A stretch of DNA of 52,190 nucleotides from Methanobacteriota archaeon (GTDB lineage Archaea > Thermoplasmatota > E2 > JACPAO01 > JAHWKR01): positions 29,037 through 81,226 of the forward strand of contig JAHWKR010000008.1 of NCBI GenBank assembly GCA_019347805.1, written 5' to 3'. Both the position numbers and the translations under genes were made by a program. Numbering within the stretch: the stretch's first letter is position 1; each line of letters begins with the position of its first letter. The notes beneath the pieces are model-generated. The model was not told the DNA's origin. It saw only the letters and a program-made list of their open reading frames with translations, and did no database searches. Positions 33,943 to 41,958 of the stretch are shown here, in pieces.

Positions 33943-34863
33943 ATGACCTCCCGCACTGTCCTGATGCTGGTCCCCCTTGCTATCCTCCTCCTCGTCCTTG
34001 TACCGAACTCTTCGGCACAAGACCCGTTAGGTCTTGGTCGATATTCGGTCACCGTCCACGTCGAAGCAGAACACGGAACCATACGTCCCATCACCGACAT
34101 CGGCATCGCCCAGATCCGCATCGATGTGTCTTGTCAGCCGACCTCACTCGAGACGGGTTTGCAGCCGCACCACCTCACATACTCCGTCCACACCGACCAG
34201 CCGTGGGCGGTCGTCCGCCTGGCGAAGACCTCTGACCACTTCTCCTCCCTCCCGGGTGACTGTCAAAAAGGCATAAGCCGCACGGACATCGTGCAGGCGG
34301 AGGTGGCCATGACCAAGGACGCCCCCGCCTACGCCCAGGCGCGCATCTTCTTCGAGGCACGGATGGACAGCGGCGAACCTGCACGCGCCGAATGGGTGCA
34401 GATGGCCGGGTTCTACGAACGCTGGCAGGCGCGGTTCGACCAGACCATCCTCAAGGTCGGGCCGAACGACCAGTTCCAGCTGCCGCTTGTGATCGAGAAC
34501 CACGGCAACGGCGCCATCCAGGTGCGCACCCACATCGACGATGCATCGAGCAAGGCGCTCAACGTCGTCACGCCCGGGCCGATCGTGGTCGGGTCCCCCC
34601 TTGCCGGTGCGGATACGGGTCGGTACACCCTCGCCATCGACGGCCGCAGCCCAGCAGAGTCAGGACGCACCGATCAGTTGGTCCTCCGCCTCACCGGTGG
34701 CTCCGCAGACGACACCTCCATCGTCATCCAACCGAAACAGCTCAACGCCGTCATCCAGACCGGCGACGGCTCGGTCGACCCGGTGGAGGAGCTCCCGGCC
34801 GCCTCACCCGTCGTGATGACGCTCTTGGCCTTGCTCGCCGCGTCTGTGCGGCGGCGGGCATGA
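33943..34863 (+). CDS. Secreted protein of a tandem family, member 4
   Basis: A 306-residue protein with signal peptide (NSSAQDPL), the FYERWQARF and IENHGNGAIQV blocks, and a short C-terminal hydrophobic stretch (SPVVMTLLALLAA) followed by SVRRRA, shaped like an archaeal C-terminal sorting signal. ATG 33943 is about 34 bp after TTTAGTATC at 33906-33914. The DNA of the FYERWQARF block is nearly, but not fully, identical to members 2 and 3. Function unknown. Confidence 0.77.
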   Translation: MTSRTVLMLVPLAILLLVLVPNSSAQDPLGLGRYSVTVHVEAEHGTIRPITDIGIAQIRIDVSCQPTSLETGLQPHHLTYSVHTDQPWAVVRLAKTSDHFSSLPGDCQKGISRTDIVQAEVAMTKDAPAYAQARIFFEARMDSGEPARAEWVQMAGFYERWQARFDQTILKVGPNDQFQLPLVIENHGNGAIQVRTHIDDASSKALNVVTPGPIVVGSPLAGADTGRYTLAIDGRSPAESGRTDQLVLRLTGGSADDTSIVIQPKQLNAVIQTGDGSVDPVEELPAASPVVMTLLALLAASVRRRA

Positions 34864-34913
34864 GCACGTTGCGTCACCAGAAAAGATATCATCCCGCTCT
34901 CTTCCCCCGTTTT

Positions 34914-35684
34914 ATGAGCCGAGCGCGAACAGTCGCCGCCCTTCTCCTCGTCGGTCTTCTGAGTGTCCTTCCTGTCACCTTCGCCTCGACACCGGCGAGC
35001 TATACCTACGTGATGGCGAACCCGGAACCGTTCTATCGGACCATCCCGCCCGGGGAGACATGGCATCACTTCGTCGCCGTCGAGACGGGGTGCCAAGGTC
35101 CTTACCTACCCGACGACGACCTTGTCCTTGCGATTTCCGTCTCCACCGATGTCGACTGGCTCGAGCTCGATCTCTTGACGGAAGAATCGGACTTCGACCG
35201 GGACCGATGTCTGACCGGTTGGCATGACCGTCACCACATCGGGACGCGCCTTGTGGCCACCGATGAGGCTCCGGCGTTCGCCACCGCCCTTGTCACCATG
35301 ACGATCCAGCCCGACGACCCCGATGTGTCACCGGCCCTGGTGAAGTGGCAGGTGAAGGCCGGTCTCGCGGGCGGTCTCGAAGTCACGTTCCCGACCGAGG
35401 TCGCCATCGACGGACACGGCATCGTCGAACCCGGCGGCACGCTCCACAACGACGCCAACGGTCCGCTCTCCGTGTGGACCACCGTGTCGGACGTCCCCGA
35501 GGGGCTCATCGTGCAGACGCCCCCGCCGACCGTCGTCGACGACGAGGCGCCGACCTCCCTGCGCATCCACGCCGCCACGCCCGGCGTCCACACGTTCACC
35601 GTGGTGCACCACGTCTTCTCGGCCGACGACCATGGCATCGTCCTGGAACCGGTGCAGACCGTCATCACCGTGACAGCGACCTAG
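34914..35684 (+). CDS. Secreted protein of a tandem family, member 5 (no C-terminal helix)
   Basis: A 256-residue protein with signal peptide (VTFASTPA) and no C-terminal helix, so it is probably released or peripheral. It lacks the FYERWQARF block but has HNDANGPLSVWTT where the others have NHGNGAI, and ends in VITVTAT. ATG 34914 has AGATATC at 34884-34890, about 27 bp upstream. An earlier ATG at 34860 overlaps member 4's stop but gives a poor signal peptide. It converges with the receiver gene 6 nt away. Confidence 0.72.
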   Translation: MSRARTVAALLLVGLLSVLPVTFASTPASYTYVMANPEPFYRTIPPGETWHHFVAVETGCQGPYLPDDDLVLAISVSTDVDWLELDLLTEESDFDRDRCLTGWHDRHHIGTRLVATDEAPAFATALVTMTIQPDDPDVSPALVKWQVKAGLAGGLEVTFPTEVAIDGHGIVEPGGTLHNDANGPLSVWTTVSDVPEGLIVQTPPPTVVDDEAPTSLRIHAATPGVHTFTVVHHVFSADDHGIVLEPVQTVITVTAT

Positions 35685-35690
35685 GGCCGG

Positions 35691-36062
35691 TCACGCGCCT
35701 TTCTTCCGCTCGCTCAGCAAGCGGTCGATGAGCGCCGCGAGTTCCGGAGGGTCGAACGGTTTCGCCAAGCCCGCGTCCGCTCCCGCCTGGACGAGCCGCT
35801 CGCGCATCTCGTCATCACCGGTGAAGACCACTACAACAAGGTCACGGCTGTCGTCCGAGCGCAATCCTTCCAGGAACGCATCGACGTCGAGACCCGGCAT
35901 GCGCGCATCCTGCAACAGGATGTCCGGTCCCACCTCCTCGATGCGGTCGTGGATCTGGCCGACCTCCTGCACCGTCGTGGTGTCGTGGCCATAGAGCTCG
36001 AGAAGGGCGCTCGTGCTCTCCAGGATGGAAGGGTCGTCGTCGGCGATGAGGATCTTCGCCAT
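35691..36062 (-). CDS. Stand-alone response-regulator receiver domain
   Basis: A 123-residue CheY-like protein with the acidic pair Asp8-10, phospho-acceptor Asp52 (LLQDARMPG), Thr81 (VFTG) and Lys101 (AKPF), so phosphorylation is intact in principle. It has no output domain. The nearest kinase-like gene, a lone HisKA-like domain, is at 39485-39880. A TATA-like CTTATGATG around 36111-36121 gives a leader of about 25 nt. Partner unknown. Confidence 0.85.
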   Translation of the reverse strand: MAKILIADDDPSILESTSALLELYGHDTTTVQEVGQIHDRIEEVGPDILLQDARMPGLDVDAFLEGLRSDDSRDLVVVVFTGDDEMRERLVQAGADAGLAKPFDPPELAALIDRLLSERKKGA

Positions 36063-36166
36063 GGGGCATCAGGTCGGGCCCGGTCGGGCAGCACCACCAC
36101 ATGGTGACCTTCCCATCATAAGGAGTGGCATCGGGCGGCGAATATGTCAGGGAGTACCCGCGGGGG

Positions 36167-37135
36167 TCACGCGATGCGGACGCGGCCCGATTTGCGCGCG
36201 ACGACCGCGAACCAGACACCGGCGAAGATGAAGAGCGCCCCCGTCAGCGTGCGCAAGGTCGGCCGCTCGCCCAACAACGTGACCGCGAGAGCGGTCGCGA
36301 CGATCGGTTGCAGGTAGATGTAGGCCGCCACCGTGGTGGAGGCGACATGGCGCAAGGCCCAGTTGTTCAAGGCATAGGCGGCGACCGTCCCGCCCAGGAT
36401 GATGTAGAGCAATGCGAGCCAGGCGGACGCCGGCACCGCGCCCCAGTCGAGGCCGACGAGGTCGGGCAGACCGAGCGGGACGATGACCAGGCTCCCGAAC
36501 AGGAACGTCCACGCGGCCACCGTCAAGGCGTCGTACTCTCGCAACAGGCGCCTGGCGATGACCAGGTAGATGGCATAGGACAAGGCGTTCAGGGTGACCA
36601 TCAGGTTGCCGAGCGCGACGTCGAGCCGGAACGCCGCCGCGGTCACCCCGACCATGATGGCGACCCCGACAAGGGCGAGCGTCACGCCGGCATACTTGCG
36701 CCACCCCGGCCGCTCCACACCGAGCACCACCGCGACGAGAAGGGTCCAGACCGGGATGGTGGTGACCAGGACGGTCGCCGGGACCGCTTCGGTGCGCGCC
36801 AGACCGCTGATGAAAAGCACTTGGTTGCCGACGACCCCGAAAAGCGAATAGAGGGCCAGGAGCGCCAAGTGCCGCGGGGCGACCCGCTCGCGCACCCAGA
36901 TGCGCTCGATGATGACGAGGAGGATCCCCGAGACGACGACCCGCAGGGCCGCCAACCCGAGCGGTGGGAAGGCCGCGAGCGCGAATTTGCCGGCCACCGA
37001 GAGCGCCCCGAAAAGAAGCTGCACAAGGATGAGGACGAAGACCGCCACCCAGGCGGCCGGGGATGCCACGGGGGTCGACACGGCCGCGCCGAGCCGGATG
37101 GGGTTGAAAAAGGCGCCGCGCTCAAGAGGGCCCAT
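36167..37135 (-). CDS. EamA/DMT-family transporter, ten membrane segments
   Basis: A 322-residue membrane protein with two EamA halves (LLFGALSVAGKFAL; YAIYLVIARRLLREYDA; AYALNNWALRHVASTTVAAY; TALAVTLLGERPT). Such transporters export metabolites. ATG 37135 is preferred because the box at 37170-37178 is palindromic and serves this gene on the minus strand with about 14 nt of leader. The divergent product on the other side is the first 24-residue protein. Confidence 0.85.
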   Translation of the reverse strand: MGPLERGAFFNPIRLGAAVSTPVASPAAWVAVFVLILVQLLFGALSVAGKFALAAFPPLGLAALRVVVSGILLVIIERIWVRERVAPRHLALLALYSLFGVVGNQVLFISGLARTEAVPATVLVTTIPVWTLLVAVVLGVERPGWRKYAGVTLALVGVAIMVGVTAAAFRLDVALGNLMVTLNALSYAIYLVIARRLLREYDALTVAAWTFLFGSLVIVPLGLPDLVGLDWGAVPASAWLALLYIILGGTVAAYALNNWALRHVASTTVAAYIYLQPIVATALAVTLLGERPTLRTLTGALFIFAGVWFAVVARKSGRVRIA

Positions 37136-37169
37136 CGTTCGGCCCGGGTCCAACGTTCTCTCCAGTCTC

Positions 37170-37178
37170 CTTATATCG
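37170..37178. promoter_or_regulatory. Shared, possibly bidirectional TATA box
   Basis: CTTATATCG lies 25 bp before the ATG at 37199 on the + strand and about 39 bp before the ATG at 37135 on the minus strand, with symmetric TATA. It could drive both the EamA gene and the first microprotein. Confidence 0.55.
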
Positions 37179-37198
37179 CACGGTACAATGGTACCCTC

Positions 37199-37273
37199 AT
37201 GGAATCCTGGCTGGCCCTCACGCTGACGAGTCTGGGAAGCTCCCTCGCCTTCGCGGCACGGCTGTTCTTCTAG
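37199..37273 (+). CDS. 24-residue membrane-helix microprotein, copy 1
   Basis: A 25-codon frame (ATG to TAG) beginning MESWLALTL. It is one hydrophobic or amphipathic helix with a Ser/Thr-rich face and an Arg near the end (Arg21). Copies 2 and 3 follow at 37387 and 37555. M1, E2, W4, L5, L7, T8, S11, L12, S15 and A19 are identical in all three. The TATA box at 37170-37178 sits at leaderless distance. Function unknown: options include a type I toxin-like peptide or a small membrane-complex subunit. Confidence 0.75.
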   Translation: MESWLALTLTSLGSSLAFAARLFF

Positions 37274-37280
37274 ATCGAGC

Positions 37281-37319
37281 GGTCCCCTTCGAGGCCCATA
37301 TGGGCCGAACCTCGGGACC
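37281..37319. repeat. Nested palindrome between microprotein copies 1 and 2
   Basis: GGTCC (37281-37285) can pair with GGACC (37315-37319), CGAGG (37290-37294) with CCTCG (37310-37314), and CCCATATGGG (37295-37304) pairs with itself. In DNA it is a nested palindrome, in RNA a hairpin of about 13 bp with small bulges. It may be a terminator, an RNA-processing site or a regulatory structure. Confidence 0.5.
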
Positions 37320-37386
37320 TCTGGCCGAACGGCCCCTTTCGCCTCCACGCCGTCCTTTTGAACGACCTCCATCGAGCCACCTGCCG

Positions 37387-37461
37387 ATGGAATCGTGGCT
37401 CTACCTCACCCTCGTCAGCCTCTCGACCAGCCTCGGCCTCGCCGTCCGTCTCTTCATATAG
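37387..37461 (+). CDS. 24-residue membrane-helix microprotein, copy 2
   Basis: 25 codons beginning MESWLYLTL and ending in RLFI. It is identical to copy 1 at 16 of 24 residues. CCTTTTGAA at 37354-37362 is the TATA-like box at about 28 bp, again leaderless. The frame is conserved although the third codon positions differ between copies (for example TCC and TCG for Ser3), which argues for real coding. Confidence 0.72.
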   Translation: MESWLYLTLVSLSTSLGLAVRLFI

Positions 37462-37554
37462 GAGGGTCCGGATGTCCACCCCGAGCGCCCGACGTTTCAA
37501 CGATTGAACCAAGCACCTTTTATTTCACCGGAGTCCCATACACCATCGATCGCC

Positions 37555-37629
37555 ATGGAGACCTGGTTGTACCTCACCATCACCAGCCTCGCAAGTTCGG
37601 CCGCCTTCGCGGCCCAGATCCTGCTTTAG
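37555..37629 (+). CDS. 24-residue membrane-helix microprotein, copy 3
   Basis: 25 codons beginning METWLYLTI. It matches copy 1 at 15 of 24 residues. The Arg of copies 1 and 2 is Gln here. TTTTAT at about 37518-37523 is the likely TATA box, giving a leader of roughly 8 nt. It is the last of the array. The next gene begins at 37877. Confidence 0.7.
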   Translation: METWLYLTITSLASSAAFAAQILL

Positions 37630-37693
37630 GGCACCGCACACCTCCGACCTCACCGCATACCACACCATCGGGGTGCGGCCGGGTCTCCTGGTC

Positions 37694-37737
37694 GATCTCT
37701 CTTCGTTCCGCCCCTGATCTCTTTTCGTTCTGCCCCC
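37694..37737. repeat. Two tandem 22-bp direct repeats
   Basis: Copies at 37694-37715 and 37716-37737 agree at 19 of 22 positions (GATCTCT, TTCGTTC, GCCCC shared). They lie in the gene-free 37630-37876 stretch after the microprotein array. T-rich segments could help transcription termination. A TATA-like CTAAATA at 37837-37843 precedes the aldehyde dehydrogenase gene. Confidence 0.6.
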
Positions 37738-37876
37738 GTACGGCGGCCGCATCCATGTGGGACGCGACGGTCCCTTGTTCCACCAGCATAAGCCCCTTCC
37801 CGGGCCTTGACACACCCACCCACGCCTTCTGGACCTCCTAAATAGGGTCCCCATCAGCCTTTTCACCCGTGACCCG

Positions 37877-39397
37877 ATGGGCCGCAATATGGCCCAGACG
37901 ACCACCACGAAGGAGACGCTCGTCGCCTCCTGGCCCGAGGCCCCCGCCACCCCAGAGGTGCCGACCGGCCTCCACATCGGCGGCGTGTTCCGCGACGCCT
38001 CCGACGGCGCCACGAGCCCCGTCATCGACCCCGCGCGCAACATCGAGGTCGCGCGCGTCGCGAAGGGCACGGTGGACGACGCCAAGGCCGCCATCGAAGC
38101 CGCCGAGGCCGCCTTCCAGGACCCGACCTGGCGCGACATGGACCCTACCAAGCGCGGCAAGCTGCTTCTCAAGACCGCCGACCAGCTGAAGAAGCGTTTC
38201 GCCGACGTCGCCCTCATCGAGAGCCTCCAGATGGGCAAGACCGTACGCGAGGCGCAAGGCGACGTCGCGTTCGTCCTCAACACCCTGACCTATTTCGCGG
38301 GCCTCGCCGACAAGATCCAGGGCGAGACCATCCCCGTCGGCCCCGGCCGACTCGACTACACGCTCAAGGAACCGCTCGGCGTCACCACGCACGTCGCGCC
38401 ATGGAACTATCCGCTCCTCCTTTCCGTGCGCAGCGTCGCGCCGGCGCTCGCCGCCGGCAACACGGTCGTCCTCAAACCGGCCAGCTGGACACCGCTATCG
38501 TGCCTCATGCTCGCCGAGGCGGGACAGGCCGCCGGACTTCCCCCCGGTGTCCTCAACGTCGTCCCGGGCCCAGGCGGCGCGGTCGGCAACACCCTCGTCT
38601 CCGACCGCCGTGTCGAGAGCGTCAACTTCACCGGCTCCTGCGCCGTCGGCCAGACCGTGATGGAGGCCGCGGCGAAGACCACCAAGCGCACGGTGCTCGA
38701 ACTCGGTGGCAAATCACCGGTCGTCGTCTTCGAGGACGTCGACCCTGCCAAGACCGCGAAGGGCATCGGATGGGGCATCTTCGCCAACGCCGGCCAGATG
38801 TGCTGGGCCGGCTCGCGGCTCATCGTCCACGAACAGGTCGCCGACGCCGTCTTGGACGGCCTCAAGGGTTTCATCGCCAAGCACCGCGTCGGCCCCGCCT
38901 GGTCCGAAGAGGCCCGCATGGGCCCGGTCGCACACAAGGACCACCTCGAGAGCGTCACCGGCCACATCGAGAGCGGCAAGGACGAAGGCGCCACCCTCTT
39001 CGCGGGCGGCGGACGCATCACCGAAGGGCCCTACGCGAACGGCAACTTCGTCGAACCGACCGTCTTCACCGGTGTCACCCCCGACATGACCATCTGGAAA
39101 GAGGAGATCTTTGGCCCGGTGCTCACCGTCACCACCTTCACCGATGAAGAGGAGGCGGTGCGGCTCGCCAACGAGACCACCTTCGGCCTCTGGTCCGGCG
39201 TCTGGACCCGCGACCTTTCCCGCGCCCACCGTGTCGCGGGCCGCATCGAGGCCGGCATGGTCGGCATCAACGAAGGACCCGTCACCTTCCCGCAGACGCC
39301 GTTCGGCGGCTACAAGCAGAGCGGACTCGGTGTCGAACAGGGTGTCGCGGCGGTCGACGCCTACACGCGCACCAAGAACGTCATGGTCCGGCTCTGA
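37877..39397 (+). CDS. Aldehyde dehydrogenase (NAD(P)-dependent)
   Basis: A 506-residue enzyme with catalytic Cys309 (GQMCWAGSR), Glu275 (LELGGKS), Asn177 (APWNYP) and Lys200. The betaine-aldehyde-like sequence of the core suggests a small aldehyde substrate, but this is not decided. ATG 37877 is used; ATG 37889 (MAQTTTTKE) is the alternative. CTAAATA at 37837-37843 is the TATA-like box and gives a leader of about 10 nt. Confidence 0.88.
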   Translation: MGRNMAQTTTTKETLVASWPEAPATPEVPTGLHIGGVFRDASDGATSPVIDPARNIEVARVAKGTVDDAKAAIEAAEAAFQDPTWRDMDPTKRGKLLLKTADQLKKRFADVALIESLQMGKTVREAQGDVAFVLNTLTYFAGLADKIQGETIPVGPGRLDYTLKEPLGVTTHVAPWNYPLLLSVRSVAPALAAGNTVVLKPASWTPLSCLMLAEAGQAAGLPPGVLNVVPGPGGAVGNTLVSDRRVESVNFTGSCAVGQTVMEAAAKTTKRTVLELGGKSPVVVFEDVDPAKTAKGIGWGIFANAGQMCWAGSRLIVHEQVADAVLDGLKGFIAKHRVGPAWSEEARMGPVAHKDHLESVTGHIESGKDEGATLFAGGGRITEGPYANGNFVEPTVFTGVTPDMTIWKEEIFGPVLTVTTFTDEEEAVRLANETTFGLWSGVWTRDLSRAHRVAGRIEAGMVGINEGPVTFPQTPFGGYKQSGLGVEQGVAAVDAYTRTKNVMVRL

Positions 39398-39484
39398 GCC
39401 TCTGGACGCTCCTCCTTCTCTTCCTGGTCCTTCCACATACCCTACGGACAAGTTTTTGTCTTCCAGGGAGTCTCTCATCGCTGT

Positions 39485-39880
39485 TTGTCCCAGCCCGACC
39501 CGGCCGCCGCGCGCAAAGAGCACATCCCCGACCTGTCGCCATGGGACCCGGAGCTCGGCGAGCGGGTGCAACCGGTCTTCTCGGCGCTCTTCCATGACCT
39601 TATGACGCCGCTCTCTGTCCTCGACAGCAACCTCTTCCTGGCGCGCAAATACCTCGAGAAGCTCCTCGATGAAGGGGACCTCGACGAAGAGGCCAAGACC
39701 CGCATCGCCTCCGTCCTCGAGTTCATCGACATCGGGCGCGCGGCCGGAAAACGCGTCCTCGAAGGGCTCCGCATCCCACGCAACGCCATCTGGAAAAGCG
39801 TCCTCGACGGCACCCCCTTCGACGTCCGGGCCATCGTGGAAGAGATCGCCGAGGCCACGAAGGCGCCCCGCCGCACCTGA
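39485..39880 (+). CDS. Isolated HisKA-like dimerisation/phosphoacceptor domain
   Basis: A 131-residue protein without signal or membrane segments. ALFHDLMTPLSVLDSNLFLA resembles the H-box helix of histidine kinases (H-D-L-x-T-P-L), and a second long helix follows (IASVLEFIDIGRAAGKRVL). There is no ATPase domain. It could serve as a phosphotransfer protein, perhaps for the lone receiver at 35691-36062, or be a scaffold. TTG at 39485 fits TTTTTGTC at 39453-39460 (about 28 bp). The match is by pattern, so moderately sure. Confidence 0.6.
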   Translation: MSQPDPAAARKEHIPDLSPWDPELGERVQPVFSALFHDLMTPLSVLDSNLFLARKYLEKLLDEGDLDEEAKTRIASVLEFIDIGRAAGKRVLEGLRIPRNAIWKSVLDGTPFDVRAIVEEIAEATKAPRRT

Positions 39881-39918
39881 GGCCACAGCCTTTTTCCGCG
39901 CCCCGGCATGCGCCGACC

Positions 39919-40722
39919 ATGGGCGGCACCGCCACCACACAAGAGCCGGTCCGGACGACGCGCGACGGCCCCGTCGCCACCATCACGCTCGACCGGCCGC
40001 AGGCGTACAACAGTTTCGACGTCGAGACGCTCCGCCGGATGCTCGACGCGGTGCAGGACCATTCCTACGACCCCGACGTACGCGCCGTGGTGTTGACCGG
40101 CACAGGAAAGACGTTCTGCACCGGCGCCGACCTCACCGAGATGAAGCGACGACGTGACGACGCGCCACGCCTCTTCGACGCGCTCACCCTCCACTACCAT
40201 GCCATCGTGGAAGAGATCCGCAGCTCCGACACCGCCTTCGTCGCGGCCGTCAACGGCGTCGCGGCCGGTGGCGGCGTCGGCCTGGCGCTCGCCTGCGACC
40301 TCGTCGTCGCCGACCCACGCGCGCGCCTCCAACTCGCCTACGCCAACCTCGGCGTCTCCCCGGACGGCGGCGCGAGCGCGCACCTCGTACGCGCCGTCGG
40401 ACCGCACCGGGCGCGCGAAGCGTTGCTCCTCGACGACGGCATCGACGCCACCCGGATGCTGGTATGGGGCCTTGCCAACCGCATCGCCGAAGAAGGCGCC
40501 GCCGTCGACGAGGCGCATGCCGTCGCCGTCCGGCTCGCAGAGCGCGCCCCCTACACCGTCAAGGCGGTCAAGAACCTCGTCGAACGCGCCAGCCACGAAA
40601 GCCTCCACGACGTACTCGATGGTGAACGGCGGCTCATCATCGACGCGGCCGGCCGCGCAGACTTCCAGGAAGGGCTCGACGCGTTCCTCGAAAAAAGGCG
40701 GCCCCGCTTCACCGGTCGCTAG
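39919..40722 (+). CDS. Enoyl-CoA hydratase/isomerase family protein
   Basis: A 267-residue crotonase-fold protein. TLDRPQAYNSFD starts the CoA-binding region, FCTGADLTEM and AAVNGVAAGGGVGLALACDL form the oxyanion hole, and GVSPDGGAS supplies the loop with the catalytic acid position, here Asp rather than Glu. ATG at 39919 is 29 bp after a T-rich box at 39888. The genes beside it, a VOC protein after it and an aldehyde dehydrogenase before it, do not define a pathway. Confidence 0.86.
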   Translation: MGGTATTQEPVRTTRDGPVATITLDRPQAYNSFDVETLRRMLDAVQDHSYDPDVRAVVLTGTGKTFCTGADLTEMKRRRDDAPRLFDALTLHYHAIVEEIRSSDTAFVAAVNGVAAGGGVGLALACDLVVADPRARLQLAYANLGVSPDGGASAHLVRAVGPHRAREALLLDDGIDATRMLVWGLANRIAEEGAAVDEAHAVAVRLAERAPYTVKAVKNLVERASHESLHDVLDGERRLIIDAAGRADFQEGLDAFLEKRRPRFTGR

Positions 40723-40769
40723 CCGCACCTCGACCGCGGGGCTGAAGACCAAGAGGACGATGCCGCCCT

Positions 40770-41213
40770 GTGCAGGTCCAACGGCTCGGCCACGTCGTCT
40801 TCTATGTCCGTTCCATGGCACGCTCCGTCGCCTTCTACCGCGACCTCCTCGGCTTCCAGGAGGTCGCCCAGGGCTGGGACGGCCGCGCCACGGCGCTCAC
40901 CGGCGGCAGCACGCACCACGAGATGCTCCTCATCGAGGTCGGTGACGCACCGGGCCCGCCGAGCGGGCGGCGCATCGGGCTCTACCACATCGGCATCAAG
41001 ATCGGTGACACGCTCGAGGAACTGAAGACCGCCAAGACGGAACTGGAATCGGCCAGCGTCCCCATCGAAGGGGCGTCCGACCATGCCGTCTCGAAAAGCC
41101 TCTACGTGCGCGACCCCGACGGGAACGAGGTCGAGCTCTACGTCGACGACCCGTCCGTGGATTGGCGCGCGGACCCGGAACGGGTCATGCACGTCGGGCC
41201 GCTCCGGCTCTAG
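40770..41213 (+). CDS. Vicinal oxygen chelate (glyoxalase-like) protein
   Basis: A 147-residue protein. GHVVFYVRSMARSVAFYRDL and a second half with YHIGIKI and SLYVRDPDGNEVELYVDD are the two VOC modules, with His8, His72-like and Glu metal ligands visible in pattern. The function could be glyoxalase, dioxygenase-like or resistance-type. It starts 47 nt after the hydratase gene with GAGGA upstream, so probably the same operon. Convergent with the protease gene, 2 nt away. Confidence 0.8.
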   Translation: MQVQRLGHVVFYVRSMARSVAFYRDLLGFQEVAQGWDGRATALTGGSTHHEMLLIEVGDAPGPPSGRRIGLYHIGIKIGDTLEELKTAKTELESASVPIEGASDHAVSKSLYVRDPDGNEVELYVDDPSVDWRADPERVMHVGPLRL

Positions 41214-41215
41214 CC

Positions 41216-41917
41216 TCAGACCGTCCGGAGCGTGACGTCGTATCCGGCTCCGGAGAGCCGCGCCAGGATCCCTTCCACGGTCGGGCCGACGGTCATCCCG
41301 GTGATAAGACTGATGGCGCTCACGATGCCGAGCGCCTTCCCCGTCTTGTCGTGCATGACAGGGCCGCCCGAATCACCGAAGATCGTCGGACCATAGAGCC
41401 TATAGGAGTCGGAATCGTCGGAGAAGAGGGCACCGATGCGCTCCTCCTGAGTGGTCGTCGTCCTGTCATACACCATGCCGTAACCGGAAAAACGCACGTG
41501 GTCCCCCAAAGAGGTCTGCGTGCGCAGGGTGTGTCCGGTCGGGAATCCGGAATGTCCCTTGACGGCCGGATCGACATCGGCGTGGTACTTCGTATCGATC
41601 TCCAACAGCGCGAAGTCGGTCCGCGCGTCATCGTCATAGACGACCGTGCCGAAATCCGGAAAACCCCAGATGTCGATCTTCTCACCGACATCGGAGACAC
41701 AATGGGCGGCCGTCCCGGCATAGACCTTGCCGTTCGCGCCGTCGAAGATGAAGTTCAAGGTGCAGGAGCCCGCTGAGGTGGTGATGCGCACACCCGGCTG
41801 GATCTTCTCGAACGGACCGCTGCCGATCTGCGCCTCCGCGGCCGGCGCCGGAAGGACCACCACGGCCAGGAGAGCGACGACGAAGATGGAGGTCACGCTG
41901 CTGAGGACACGCATCAT
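41216..41917 (-). CDS. Secreted chymotrypsin-like serine protease
   Basis: A 233-residue protein with a signal peptide (cleavage near AAEAQIG). The S1 triad is seen as His72 (GTAAHCVS), Asp101 (RTDFALLEID) and Ser183 (GDSGGPV). A trypsin-like fold with Cys52/73 is plausible. It would cut proteins outside the cell. ATG 41917 is used because CTTTTTAT at 41942-41949 (minus: ATAAAAAG) lies about 28 bp upstream; a longer start at 41962 would be poor. It lies after the alanine racemase gene, in the same direction. Confidence 0.86.
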   Translation of the reverse strand: MMRVLSSVTSIFVVALLAVVVLPAPAAEAQIGSGPFEKIQPGVRITTSAGSCTLNFIFDGANGKVYAGTAAHCVSDVGEKIDIWGFPDFGTVVYDDDARTDFALLEIDTKYHADVDPAVKGHSGFPTGHTLRTQTSLGDHVRFSGYGMVYDRTTTTQEERIGALFSDDSDSYRLYGPTIFGDSGGPVMHDKTGKALGIVSAISLITGMTVGPTVEGILARLSGAGYDVTLRTV

Positions 41918-41958
41918 ACCAGGAGAACGAGTGGCGTGGTGCTTTTTATGGTTATCCG

